In this document: positions 36,640-48,600 of the stretch, one piece after another
Layout: every line of letters starts with the position of its first letter
How positions within the stretch are numbered: the stretch's first letter is position 1
From: Macrocystis pyrifera
Lineage: Eukaryota; Sar; Phaeophyceae; Laminariales; Laminariaceae
Assembly: GCA_031763025.1 (NCBI GenBank)
Contig: JASSKH010000016.1
Location: 5,456,001-5,520,000 of the forward strand
Reading direction: 5' to 3'
Length of the DNA: 64,000 nt
Translations under genes and position numbers: made by a program
Notes under the pieces: model-generated
The model's database searches: none
The model's input: only the letters and a program-made list of their open reading frames with translations
What the model was told of the DNA's origin: nothing

Positions 36640-39600
36640 GTGAGGTACAGCAGGATGTTGTACGAGAGACGATTTTGTTTTGTGTTATTTTTGGTACGCT
36701 TTGTGTCAAGCGTTATGTAATAGTACTACTTTGCAGCAGCAGAACACAGCAGCTGCAGCACAGCAGCAGCAGCAGCAGCAGAAGAGCAGACATCAGTGAG
36801 AGAGGCTTCTGGCTTGATGCACTTCTGCGATGTACGTAACATAATTTGTGTGGCTTGAGATTGCTCAACTGCACTGTGAGGGTTCTGCAGGTGGCAGCAG
36901 TCTCTCCGTTTGCCTTTGTAAGACCCCACAGAGCAGCAGCAGCAAAACAGCGGAAAGCAGTCAGAGAGGCTGTGCTCGTGCGCTGCTGCCATGTACGTAG
37001 CGTAAGGTGTGGGTCTTGAGATTGCTCAACTAAATTGCGAGGGCTTCAGCAGGTGGCAGCAGTCTCTCCGTTTGCATTCATGAGAGCCCACACAGAGCAG
37101 CAGCAGCAAAATGTGCTGCGCAATGCGACGATGAATTCCCAAAATCAAAACCGATGCAGCTGACTCTACAACAGTACACGTTTACTTTTCAGGCTACCCT
37201 ATACTTCATATGTGAACGAAAATATAATGCACGTTTTGTATGAAAATTTAAATCAAAACGATCATTATATTACCGTTCATAGTTGGTAACGCCTTTTCGT
37301 TCGATCTGAAGTTGCACCTAGGGCCATCGTGGGTGCTAAACCGAAAACGCAAGTCATTTTCCTCACTCTGTGATCGAACCAGGCATTTGTCACATACTTT
37401 TTCATCGTACGCGTACACGTGCGTGAAAAAATACCAAACTTTACTCGTATGCATGATACGAAGTATACGCATAGATCCCGTGTTCCTTACGAGCTGCTGG
37501 CGCTGCTGCTGCTGCTCGTGCTGCTGCTGTTGCTGCTGCTGACGCTGCTGCTGCTATACTCGGAGTTAGCTGCTGTAGCTTTCCAGGTGTATGCATGGAT
37601 GTCGTGTATGTACAGCAGTACCAGGTATTTATTAATAATAGTATTGGTGTAGCTGGAAGTGCAGGATAAAAGACAGCAACCGTTGTTATTAATAGTATCA
37701 ATATAGTGTGGCATATGATCATGACGATGAATGGGTGTGAACCTACAGCAGTACAGTTAGTAAATACTTGGCACACGTGTTCCAGTGTGTTCCTCGTGTT
37801 GATAGGGGTCTCGCTTGTTGTTTGTTCTGCGCAGATGAATGGGTGCAACTGCTGCTCCTGTGTGGTAGTAGCATCAACATGACAACCAAACATGACCCTC
37901 CCGAGTCCCAACACAAACCCGAGAACCTTACACGGCGATGCTAGAGTGGTACCTATTATATATGTACTGCTGTACTCGCAACAAGTCAGCGATAATAAGT
38001 AAATACCAGGTACCTCTGAAGTTGTCTTCCGAAAAATTGACCCAGAATTCGTGCTCCAGGGCGGGCGCCAATCTATAATATTAACGTGGTGGCCTATTAT
38101 TGCTCAGGGGACATAGCACAGGTTTCGTCCATCTTCGTTCAGACTGGACTACCTGGTATAGACGAGTGCTCAACAGCAGCAGTACTGGTCGTAGTGTGGT
38201 GCAGTCTATGTTCCGAATGTACGTACATAAGAGTATTAAGTTCATTGTTCAGGTGATCCTTGTTGGCGGGCCCTTTACTGTTACGGCACATACAAAAGTA
38301 TGATACCCCAGGTAAAACACCGAAGAGAGCACACCCCGGTGATAACATTTTGACCTTGGAAAATACTATCACCGGGTGTGCTCTTGTGGTGTGTGGTACC
38401 TAACGCATCCCTGGCGATAAGCAACATGCGCGGGAGGGAGCCCCGCACCTAGGGTTGGGGTGGCAACGAGGGGGGGGTGGTAGCGAGGGTGTGTGCTAAC
38501 GGTACTGCTGATAGCTAAGGAGCGTTGATAGACCTCGGCCAGACTACAGAGGGCGTGTTGGCAAGGGGATCGACAACAAAGGGGGTGATACCGGCAACAA
38601 CGGGTGTGATAGCGTATGAGAGGCTTTGGTCTGAAACCAGCCTGCTTTTCCATTCCCACGAAATACTGCCGGTAATGGTGAGGTCAACGCCTGATACCGG
38701 AGATGACAGCAAATATAGACAGTAGATCCCCGCCTTGCCAGTTGCTGCAATGCGACAGATCGGTTATCGGTAAGGCATGACCTAGCTCTTGCGCTGGTGC
38801 AACTTCCGGGTTGGAATGTAATGCTGTTTAGCACGACATGGAGGTTTCGCGCCGCTCAACTGCTTTCGCCGCAGGCGAAACCACTACCAGGTATTTAATA
38901 AAATATATTTTGAGGCACCTTTTTCGTTTCGGCTGCTGTGGTCGAAAAAAATGTTTTAAGGTGTCTAAAAACACTTCTTCGAGTGGTTTTCGGGCGTACA
39001 TGAACGAAACTGTCGCATATTTTTTGCCCCCGGCGACCATGGGGTGGGGGTATACGCCTGCGGCGCGTAAGCGCAAGGCGATTTTCAGCTCACGTCAACT
39101 GCGCATCACGGAAGGTGCCGGAGCCCTGAGTGCCGTGTACCCTGGTTACAGACACTACGGTAGGAGTTCATTGATGTCTAAACCCCCGAAAGAGGCACCT
39201 CAGAGGCCCTCGCCCCTTGTCCCTTGCGCCCGCGAAAAGCTGACTCCTGCCGTAATCAGATGAAACCGTTGTTTCTATCATGTACCCAACACCCCGAACA
39301 GCAGTCGTACGCCGTGGCATTGCGCATTGCGCACTGGTTTATTTCCGAGATTAATCTCCAATGACACGCGACGAGTTCCGTGACTTGGCCACAAACCTAC
39401 CACCGGCGCCGGTGGTCGGGGATTAGGGAACGGCAGGAGGAGGTGTGTAGCAGTACTAGTGCTGCGGGTGATTGTGTCCACCAGGGTGGAGGGTGGAGGG
39501 ATAGTTTTGTATTTGGATGCTGTTTTCAGACGCGACTCCTTTGGGGGGTGTGGTATTCAACGTACCCCCGGTGCTAAAGTGACGATTGAAGAACGGACCA

Positions 39601-42600
39601 CCAAGACGCAAATATCACCGGGTTTGCTATTGTGGGGGGGGTTGCTATCTCGGGGGGGGGGGATTCTTTCGTGTTACACGATACACGCTCGAGTAGTATT
39701 ATACGAGTAGTGATGGTAGCAGCACCACCGGTGGTGTACGTGTACGTGTGACTGTAGTATACAGTAGTTGTTATCACGGGGGACCATAGTAAATAGGACC
39801 TACGGTCCACACAAAATCCTATATATTTAACCATTTTTACCTAGAGTATTTGGTCCTATTTACTATGGACCTCCGTAATAGTAGTGTGGCAGTGTCGTGT
39901 ATTGCGAAGCATACCCGGGGAACTGCTGAGACTGCACGCACCCGCGAAGCACGAACCACTGCATAGTAACGTACGACGACATCTGAGTACCAATGTATCT
40001 ACAGCAGTAGTCGCAGATGTGCGGGCATCTTTACCGATATACCTGGTAGCAGTTTTAACATTAGTTTAGTTTTTGTGGAAGGTGGTGAGCCCAACATCGC
40101 ATCGTCTGTGTGATGCCCACTCGTAAACATTTATAAAAAAAAAAGTACAGGTGTGATACTATATATCATATACCTGGTACCCGTATATCATGTTGAGACA
40201 CGTGAAACACGTTTTCGACGACAGCTGACCACAGCGGGAACACAAGAGATGGAGGTGCCTCAATTATCTTTCCCGCCTGCAACGGGTAGAATATGGCCCA
40301 ACAGGTTTTTCGCCTGCGGCGAAAAAGGTAAAGCCTTCTGACGCCCGTTGCGCTAATCGGCATTTAATTTCAACCCGGAAGTTACGCCAGCGCAAGATCT
40401 ATTTCATGCCCTACCGGTTGCCGTTGTGTCGCATTGCAGCGAGGCGGGGATCTTTGCTGTCATCTCCGGTATCAGGCGTGAGTATTTTACCATCACCGGC
40501 AAATACTATACTTGGTAGGAATGGAAAAAGAAGCTGGTTTCAGACCGAAGCCTCTCACATGCTAATACACCCCTTGTTATCTACCACACCCCTTGTTGCC
40601 GGTATCACCTCCTTTGTTGTCGACCCCCTTGCTTGCACACACTCTTGATATGACGCCCTCTGCAGCCTGGCCGAGGTCTATGATTAATAGCGCTCCTTAG
40701 CAATCATTACTGTGCATCGTTAGCACACCCCCTCGTTGTGTCCCCCCCCCCCCCCCCCCCGTTATCACACACCCTGGCTGCGGGGCTCCCGTGCATGTTG
40801 CTTATCACCAAGGATACCCCCACAACGGCACTCCCGGCGATCATATTTCTGGGGGTCAAAAAGTTATCACCGGGGTGTGCTCTCTGTGTTATACGGAAAC
40901 GGTACCAGCTCGACGGTACGTACGTACAGCAGTATTATAGTATTAATGGTACCGGCAGTCTTTCACCCACCACCTGAACGGTGCTTTGCATAAACGTCTT
41001 GGAATATTCTTTCACATATGTACCAGTTATAACGCCATACATTCGTTGTTATTTCATTGTTACGAGGTATGAATACGCACCTTCGTTCGGTAGTACGACC
41101 TGTGCCGGAAATTGAAATTCGGAATTTGGTATTCGAATACGTATTGAGCATTGATCGTAAGAGAACTATCCTTGCCGGAGGTCGGTTCCCTTCCTACTGG
41201 GCGAAGGCACGGGCGTGTACCCAGAGGTTGAAGTGGGATCAATGTACGGACACAGACCAAACCCAACGCGGTGACCCTATGTGATTTTCATTTCTTCCTT
41301 TCTCCGATTGATAAGCCTTATTGAAGGAGTCGTGTGGCGTGGGTGGATGACGAGCCTGCTCTGCTTGTTTCGTACTGTCTGACGCCGAGGGGCCGGGCAT
41401 AGTTGACGAACGCTGGACGATGGTGGCAGACAGGGTAGCAAGGTACCAGGCGGGCCAGCAGGGATACCCTGGCTGTGCTACTCGTACCATAAACTGCTGC
41501 CGCTACCTGGAGCATGCCTTGTGCTTTGTTTGGTTTGACTGTTATTTTACCTTGGTTCTTAGTCTTACTCTGTTGACGACTAGTGGTGTTTTCTTCTTTT
41601 TCTTTTTCTTTTTCCAGCTCGTTCTTTTCAAGTGTCTGCCACGTCCCCTACGTGGGGGTACGATGGTTTGTTGCTATACTGAAGTATATACATATACCAG
41701 GTATATTTTAGTTTCTTTCTTTTTTTTTTTTTTTTTGCTTCTTTTCTCTTTCGAATTGTCTTTGTTTTTGTTTTTGTTTTTTCTCTTTGTTTCGTTTTTG
41801 TTTTTCTAAGTCATGGAATGTGTATGTCGTGCCTGTCGTACGCAGTATGATGACATGGCATTGCATTACATACGTGGCAACGTAGTATCTCTGTGGCGTA
41901 GCTTTGTGACCACAGAACTTGTATCTCTCTAGGTTTGAAGAATCGGCACGGACACTGGTTGTGCTGGATGTCGACGCGTAGAAAGAACGTTTAATGTGAA
42001 GAAAACAACAACAACAACAACATATGTGATTTTCATTTCTTCCTTTCTCCGATTGATAAGCCTTATTGAAGGAGTCGTGTGGCGTGGGTGGATGACGAGC
42101 CTGCTCTGCTTGTTTCGTACTGTCTGACGCCGAGGGGCCGGGCATAGTTGACGAACGCTGGACGATGGTGGCAGACAGGGTAGCAAGGTACCAGGCGGGC
42201 CAGCAGGGATACCCTGGCTGTGCTACTCGTACCATAAACTGCTGCCGCTACCTGGAGCATGCCTTGTGCTTTGTTTGGTTTGACTGTTATTTACCTTGGT
42301 TCTTAGTCTTACTCTGTTGACGACTAGTGGTGTTTTCTTCTTTTTCTTTTTCTTTTTCCAGCTCGTTCTTTTCAAGTGTCTGCCACGTCCCCTACGTGGG
42401 GGTACGATGGTTTGTTGCTATACTGAAGTATATACATATACCAGGTATATTTTAGTTTCTTTTTTTTTTTTTTGCTTCTTTTCTCTTTCGAATTGTCTTT
42501 GTTTTTGTGTTTTTTTGTTTTTTCTCTTTGTTTCGTTTTTGTTTTTCTAAGTCATGGAATGTGTATGTCGTGCCTGTCGTACGCAGTATGATGACATGGC

Positions 42601-45600
42601 ATTGCATTACATACGTGGCAACGTAGTATCTCTGTGGCGTAGCTTTGTGACCACAGAACTTGTATCTCTCTAGGTGTGAAGAATCGGCACGGACACTGGT
42701 TGTGCTGGATGTCGACGCGTAGAAAGAACGTTTAATGTGAAGAAAACAACAACAACAACAACCTCAATACTCGTACGACACTGACCCCAAACCGAACCCA
42801 AACCGGCCCCCAGTGGGCCAGAAGCCGCATCCCTTTTTTTTGTTGTTTTATTCCGAACCTGCGGACCACGATTTTCCCCCCTTACTCTATCAATATTAGT
42901 GACTGTAATTTTCCGGAATTTTCTCGGAATTATCTTACCGAATGAAGTGTGGATACTATTAATAGTGTGTGGGCACCTGGTGATGAGTGACTATTTTTAC
43001 GGAAGTGGGTGTTGCGCTTGGCGCCTAAAGCCGTACCTTTCGACACTCGTCGAACCTTAATAATCCTAGCCCGATTCCTCAGCCAGTGTGATTCAAGCAG
43101 TGGTGGGATGCTGTACTTGGCGGGACTATCAGCAGATGTCCACCGCTACTACTTTCTGTAGACCCAAACCCAATCCTAACTGACCCCAACCCTACCTCAC
43201 AGCCAACACCGGCCAGAAACGCGGCGGCGCCGCATTCGAAATTTTCGGAATATTCCGAACCGCGAGGTTCTGTTTACCTCCTCCCTGGCCGACAACTTGT
43301 AGGGAGTCGTAGAACAGCAGTGAAAGGTAAAAGGCCCCCGACCAGTAGAAAATGGCCTTAGACAGGGCTGTACATTCTTTTTTTCCTCTAGCACGCTTTT
43401 TTTTTTATTTTTTTCAAGTGTCTGCCACATTCCTTGCGGGGAGGCACGACATATTTAGTTTTTCTTTTTTCTTTTTTCCTCTTTCCCTTTCGATTTGTTT
43501 TCTTTTTTTCTTTGTTCTTGTTTTTCGTTGTTTTCTTTCGTTTTCTCTCTTTCATAGAATATATATATATATATATTTGTTATATCAAGTATGAAATGGC
43601 ATTGCATTGTCTACTGCTGTGCTTACTGCATACGTAACATTGTATTACGGGGGACCATATTAAATAGGACCTACGGTACACACAAAAACCTATATATTTC
43701 GCTATTTTTACTAACAATATTTGGTCCTATTTACTATGGTCCCCCGTAATAGTATCTCTTATGTGGCGTAGTTTTGTGACCACAGAATTTTTTATCTCCC
43801 TAGGATTGAGAAATAAGACAGCACGGACACTGGTTGTGCTGGATGTCGACGGGTAGAAAAGAACGGTTTAATATGAAGAACACACACACCCTACACCAGG
43901 GTTATAGACGAGTACGTCTGTCTGTCTCTCCAACCTATTGGACCGTGCTGTATGGCCTTGTCAAGTAGGACGCGTGGGGATTAAGGTTTTTTAGCACTTT
44001 CTCGGCGAAATTTATCTGCGTGGTAGGGGGGGCGTTCAGAAGGTAAAACCCGAAACTAAGAAAAAGGAAACTCCGAATTTCTGAACCCTTTTGAGTATTG
44101 TTAGGACTGCAGTCCCGTTTTGGGGGCAAACCAGTCTAATTCTAAGTAATTTGTCCCTAACACGGCACTGCAGCCCTAAAAGGATTATCTGAAGTGATGG
44201 CGCTCACGTACGTACTGCATGGACACACTGGGTGCGCTGCTATGATACTGCCTTGAATGAGGTTTAAAGCCCGGTCTTTAAAATGCCCATGCCCAAGAAC
44301 CCCACGCAGGTCCGCGCCCTGATGGGCGGCGTGGGATATTATCGCAAATTCCTGCCCGGTCTGTCTAAACGGAGACGTCCTCTCACCGCCCTTCTCCGGA
44401 AGGGGATCAAGTACTTGTTTACGCCGGCTATGGAAGTTATCGTCCCCGATCCTCGGCTGCCACGCCTCCCTCTCACGATTTTTCAGCGTGCTGGAGTCGC
44501 TGGCCACCAGAGCTTGGCCGGCGACCACCTTGCCTACTGCGATTTGGCGACGGACCGCCAGCAGCGCGCGTACGATATCGTTCGCGAACACCACGCCCTC
44601 ACTGTTACTCGCGTGAACCGCCGCAACTCTACCCTCTCCGACGCTCTGCGTCCGGTCCCCAAATTTGACGTGGGCGGTTGGGTGTGGGTGTACAATACGG
44701 CGGCCACCATTCGCCAGGGCGCGAAACCCGATACGGACGCCAAGGTCCTCAAGGCCAACCTCTCACTCAAATGGACGGGCCCCCACAAAGTCCTCGCAGT
44801 TGGCCCCTGCTCCTCAGTGGACACCCCGGACGGATCTTCTCTCGGAGCAAAGGTCCTGTATTTGGATCTTCCTTCCGATATGCCCGGCGCTGAGGCTCTC
44901 CGGCGCGTATCAGTTCAACGCTGCAAGCCCTGTGCCAACCCCCACGACCGTGGCGACATACCGAAGTATTTGCGGGCGGGGTTGACGCAATACGTGCTCA
45001 ACAATTTCTCCAAGCAATTCCCCCCGTATCACGTCACCGAGGACGACGTTTCGACCCCTCTTGAACGACTCGAAGTGGAAAAGATTACTGGACATCAATC
45101 GGTTAGAGGTCGAGGTGGCGTCATCGCGGTGATGTACGAGACGAACTGGACAGGACTATCCCGTCCATCCTGGGAACGGGAAATGGACCTTCAGCTTTCT
45201 CGCCACGAGATTTAGCGCTACTGGGCCGGCACCCCGAACCAACACCGCCAAACCAACCGCCTGCACCGCCGAATGAGAATCGGCGCGGCACAACGGGAGC
45301 TTTTTCGGCGTAACGGCGAGCGGTTTCTGGCACCCGGCTAAAGCTGCGTATCGCTCGCCGATTGGCTTCGCCGATACAGCAACACTGTGCTTCCCAACGG
45401 GCCCCACTTTTGGTACAAGGGCGACGACGGTCTGTGGTGGCTGGGAAAAATCAGCGCGACTACGCCCACGGATGGAGTATATTTGGTTCGATTTTTGGAC
45501 CACCCGGGACCGATCAAGCTTCCCCTTTCTCCGGCGCGCTACACGACTTCGACGAGAGCTGTACGAGGTTCTTGGTGCAAATTCACTTGGCTAGCGCGTT

Positions 45601-48600
45601 TGCACGGGGGGTCCAGCGTAACGTAGATGAATCTCGAGGCGCCGCCGTGGATAGCTGATTTTCGCTTCTTGACTGCACTCGATATATTTTGTTTGTCGCT
45701 TTCCTGGACATGTGAGGGTGGTTTTTTGTACTTCTTGACGTTTTCCGAGTTTTTTTCGGGTCGGGGATGGTTTTTGCGTATTCTGTCCTGCCTACCTCCC
45801 CGCTCAAGTGTCGGGGTTGGTCTGGGTAATCGGGCCACTCATTTGTGGCACAGGGCGCGTTTCCAGAGTTGCGGGCTGGGTTTAGGTGGTTCTTGGCGCC
45901 TTCCGTGTTTTTTTTCTTCACGTTTTTGATATTCACTTTTCGCTTTTCCATGCATCTTCCTCGCCTTCCCCCCGTTGCGGGTGGCATGGCGATGGCTTTC
46001 GTTGACGATTTTTTCCTGTCCCTGAAGGCAGTCTTCCTTTCATTTTATCTTTATGTACTTTGCCGGCTTCGTTGCCTTGCCGTTCAGAGGTGTGGGAGTG
46101 GGGTTTGAGGAGTCGCATCTTCGACTCATGTTTTGGTTCGTGGAATCGGGGCTTCCATGAATTTTCCATAATTCTGCATATACGGCTCATCAGAGTGGGC
46201 TAGTGTTATGATACTGTCTTGAATGAGGTTGAAAACCCGGTAATAACTGGGTTCAGGCGCTGGGATCGTATTTGTAGTACTTGGAAGGCGTATCTAAGGC
46301 GTATCTTAGGTGGAAAACCAGGGGTTTTCCAGGGGGGCACGAGCTTGGTCTCAAGTCTCCGCGTGCACGAACGGAATAAACTGCTCTTCTTCTATCTCTA
46401 AGCAAATAACACACGTGAGTACCAGCGAGTACCGACTTAATAGGCGAACCTGTCCAGGGACACAAAGTGTCCCGACTTTGATCTTAACACTGTCCGTTCG
46501 TTGTGGGCAGGAAGGAGGGACGGAGGGACATACCGGTACAAGACAGCCCAGCCCACGCAGCACACAGACAAACACTGCTTGCTGCGTGTACGTATGATAC
46601 CTTCGTTCTATATACCGCTCTGTCTGGCCGTTAGTATAATGCACGTTTTATGTTGAAATTATAAAGAAAAATGTTACTATATTACCGGCCAGAGTAGTGT
46701 ACTTGTTGCACCACTCTGACCGAAAATATAATCCACATTTGAACTCTGGGGTCAATATCAAACGTTGACTATGTTTCCGGTAAGAGTGACCAACCCTTTT
46801 TGGAACCCATGTGCCGCGATAAAACGTGTTTTTTTTATGTTTCCCCTTTCAGGTTCTTCTGTTTGGGGGTGTTTACGGGTGGTCCATGTTGAAGCACGTG
46901 CATTTTTTCTTTTTTTGTTATCTTTTTTCTTTTTTCCATCACATTCGTTTGTGTCACTCCCTTCTGTCTTTCTCCTGCTTCCTCCTCTACTGGTATGCGT
47001 TAATAGACGTAACTCAGATCCAGGGTCGCGTATGACATGCATATAGCGGGCTTTCACCCCCCCCCCCCCCCCCCGCCGTCCCGACATTGTAGGGATGCGA
47101 GGGTCTATGGTCATACGACTGCGGCCATGCATGATAGTGATGGCATCATACCCCCTCTCCCAGCTATGGCACTAGGCCTTGTATTTTTATCTCGAGAAGG
47201 GAGGGTTTTCACGTTCATCGCTTTTTTTTCCCTCACCGACTCGCGTCGAATTGTGCCTACCCACGCTGCTGCTGCTGCTACCAACTGCTGTATTTGGTGG
47301 CGCTCTCGACAGCAGCAGTTGGTGTCTCGCGAGAATAAAAAGTCCACGCGCTGTCGGATGAGTCAACCATGGTTGCGACTAGGAGTACAGCAGTACGGTC
47401 AAGGTCCCTCCTCTATTCTAAGATTCTAAGCGAAGTGTCGGTATGGGCCAGGCAACAATACCGGCAGCACTATTATAGCGGCAACTGGCACTAATTACTC
47501 CGCACACTATTAATGCCACACTGATTGATTCCGTCTGCTGGTGCCAAGGCACTATGTATATAGCAGTGATGACAATTCCGGCGATTCCGGAATTCGCCAG
47601 AATTGTATCCAGCCGGACGGATTTTTTTTTCCCCGCGGAATTATGGAATTCTCAAGGGGGTCCGCGGTATATATAGACCCCCCTACCTGAGGGTATGGCT
47701 GGGCGGCGTGTACACACACAACAGCAGTCGATGATACAACGTTGGGGGCTTTGTTGGGCTTCATTTGCGCTTTTCCGGAGGCTGTCATGAGGATGCAGAA
47801 GAAAAAACACCCCTAATAACTGAGATACTGAAGCTGCGGGCCCCCCTCGATGTTCCGGGGCCCCCTGTCTGCCGGCCGGAACTGGAATTGCCCAAAACAC
47901 GGAATTCCACGGCCGGAACTAGGTCAAACCGCCAGAATTGCCATCACTGGTATATAGGGCAGCCGGCACTACTCCTCCTGCACTATAGAGGGACCGGCAC
48001 TACTGCTGTTGTACTGCTGTAATGATAGTTCGTGCGCTTTTGTCGTGAACGTGAACGTGCGGCCTATGATTAACGATACCGGTGGTCAATCCGTGCCACG
48101 TACGTGCTGCTGTACGCACATCTCATACCACTCCTTCACACCTCGATCATATCATCTACAGATCATCTACAAATCAACTACAGTCCATCTATGACAGATC
48201 ATCTACAGATCATTGCCCTCCATGATCTAGATATTTCAGGGCAGCTATATACTTGATCTGTATGATCTACAGCTCATGTTGCCCGGTGGGAGCCATTACC
48301 GGCAGGTAGCTTCCGAGATGATCTATCTGATCTATCTGTCGATCAGGATCTATCCGACGTGTGCACTTCTTGCGCTGGAGTTCCGACGTTCAAAGCAGTC
48401 ATCTCAATGCGAGTCGACGAGGGAAGGAAATACCGAAGTCTGCTGCGTGACCACGGATGCGAGTTATGGAGTACGACTATAATCGGAAAGAGAGAAAAAA
48501 AAAAAGTAGGCGAAGATATATGAATGGGATGGTAAGAGAAAAAAGAGAACAGATCTTCATCTAGAGAAAGAAGAGAACACATGTACATATAGCAAAACCC

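Larger units (their letters stand above)
38299..40895. mobile_element. 2.6-kb foldback element with inverted arms of about 500 bp
   Basis: The left arm (38299-38815) and right arm (about 40370-40895) are inverted copies. Both contain AGAGCACACCCCGGTGATAA, GCTAAGGAGCG, CAACAAAG, GGCTTTGGTCTGAAACCAGC (a C/T variant of it in the other arm) and CGCCTGATACCGGAGATGAC. The inner arm ends also share CGCCGCAGGCGAAA-like palindromes. The interior of about 1.5 kb has no recognisable transposase and has itself received a MITE at 39772. Confidence 0.8.

Noticed and set aside
36588..36839. 83-codon frame overlapping NTR exon 1
   Set aside because: It is a different frame of exon 1 that runs past the donor into CAG repeats.
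36721..37110. CAG-rich stretch as a possible polyglutamine exon
   Set aside because: Frames stop quickly, and two similar degenerate copies (36721-36840 and 36890-36990, again near 37020-37110) look like intronic repeats.
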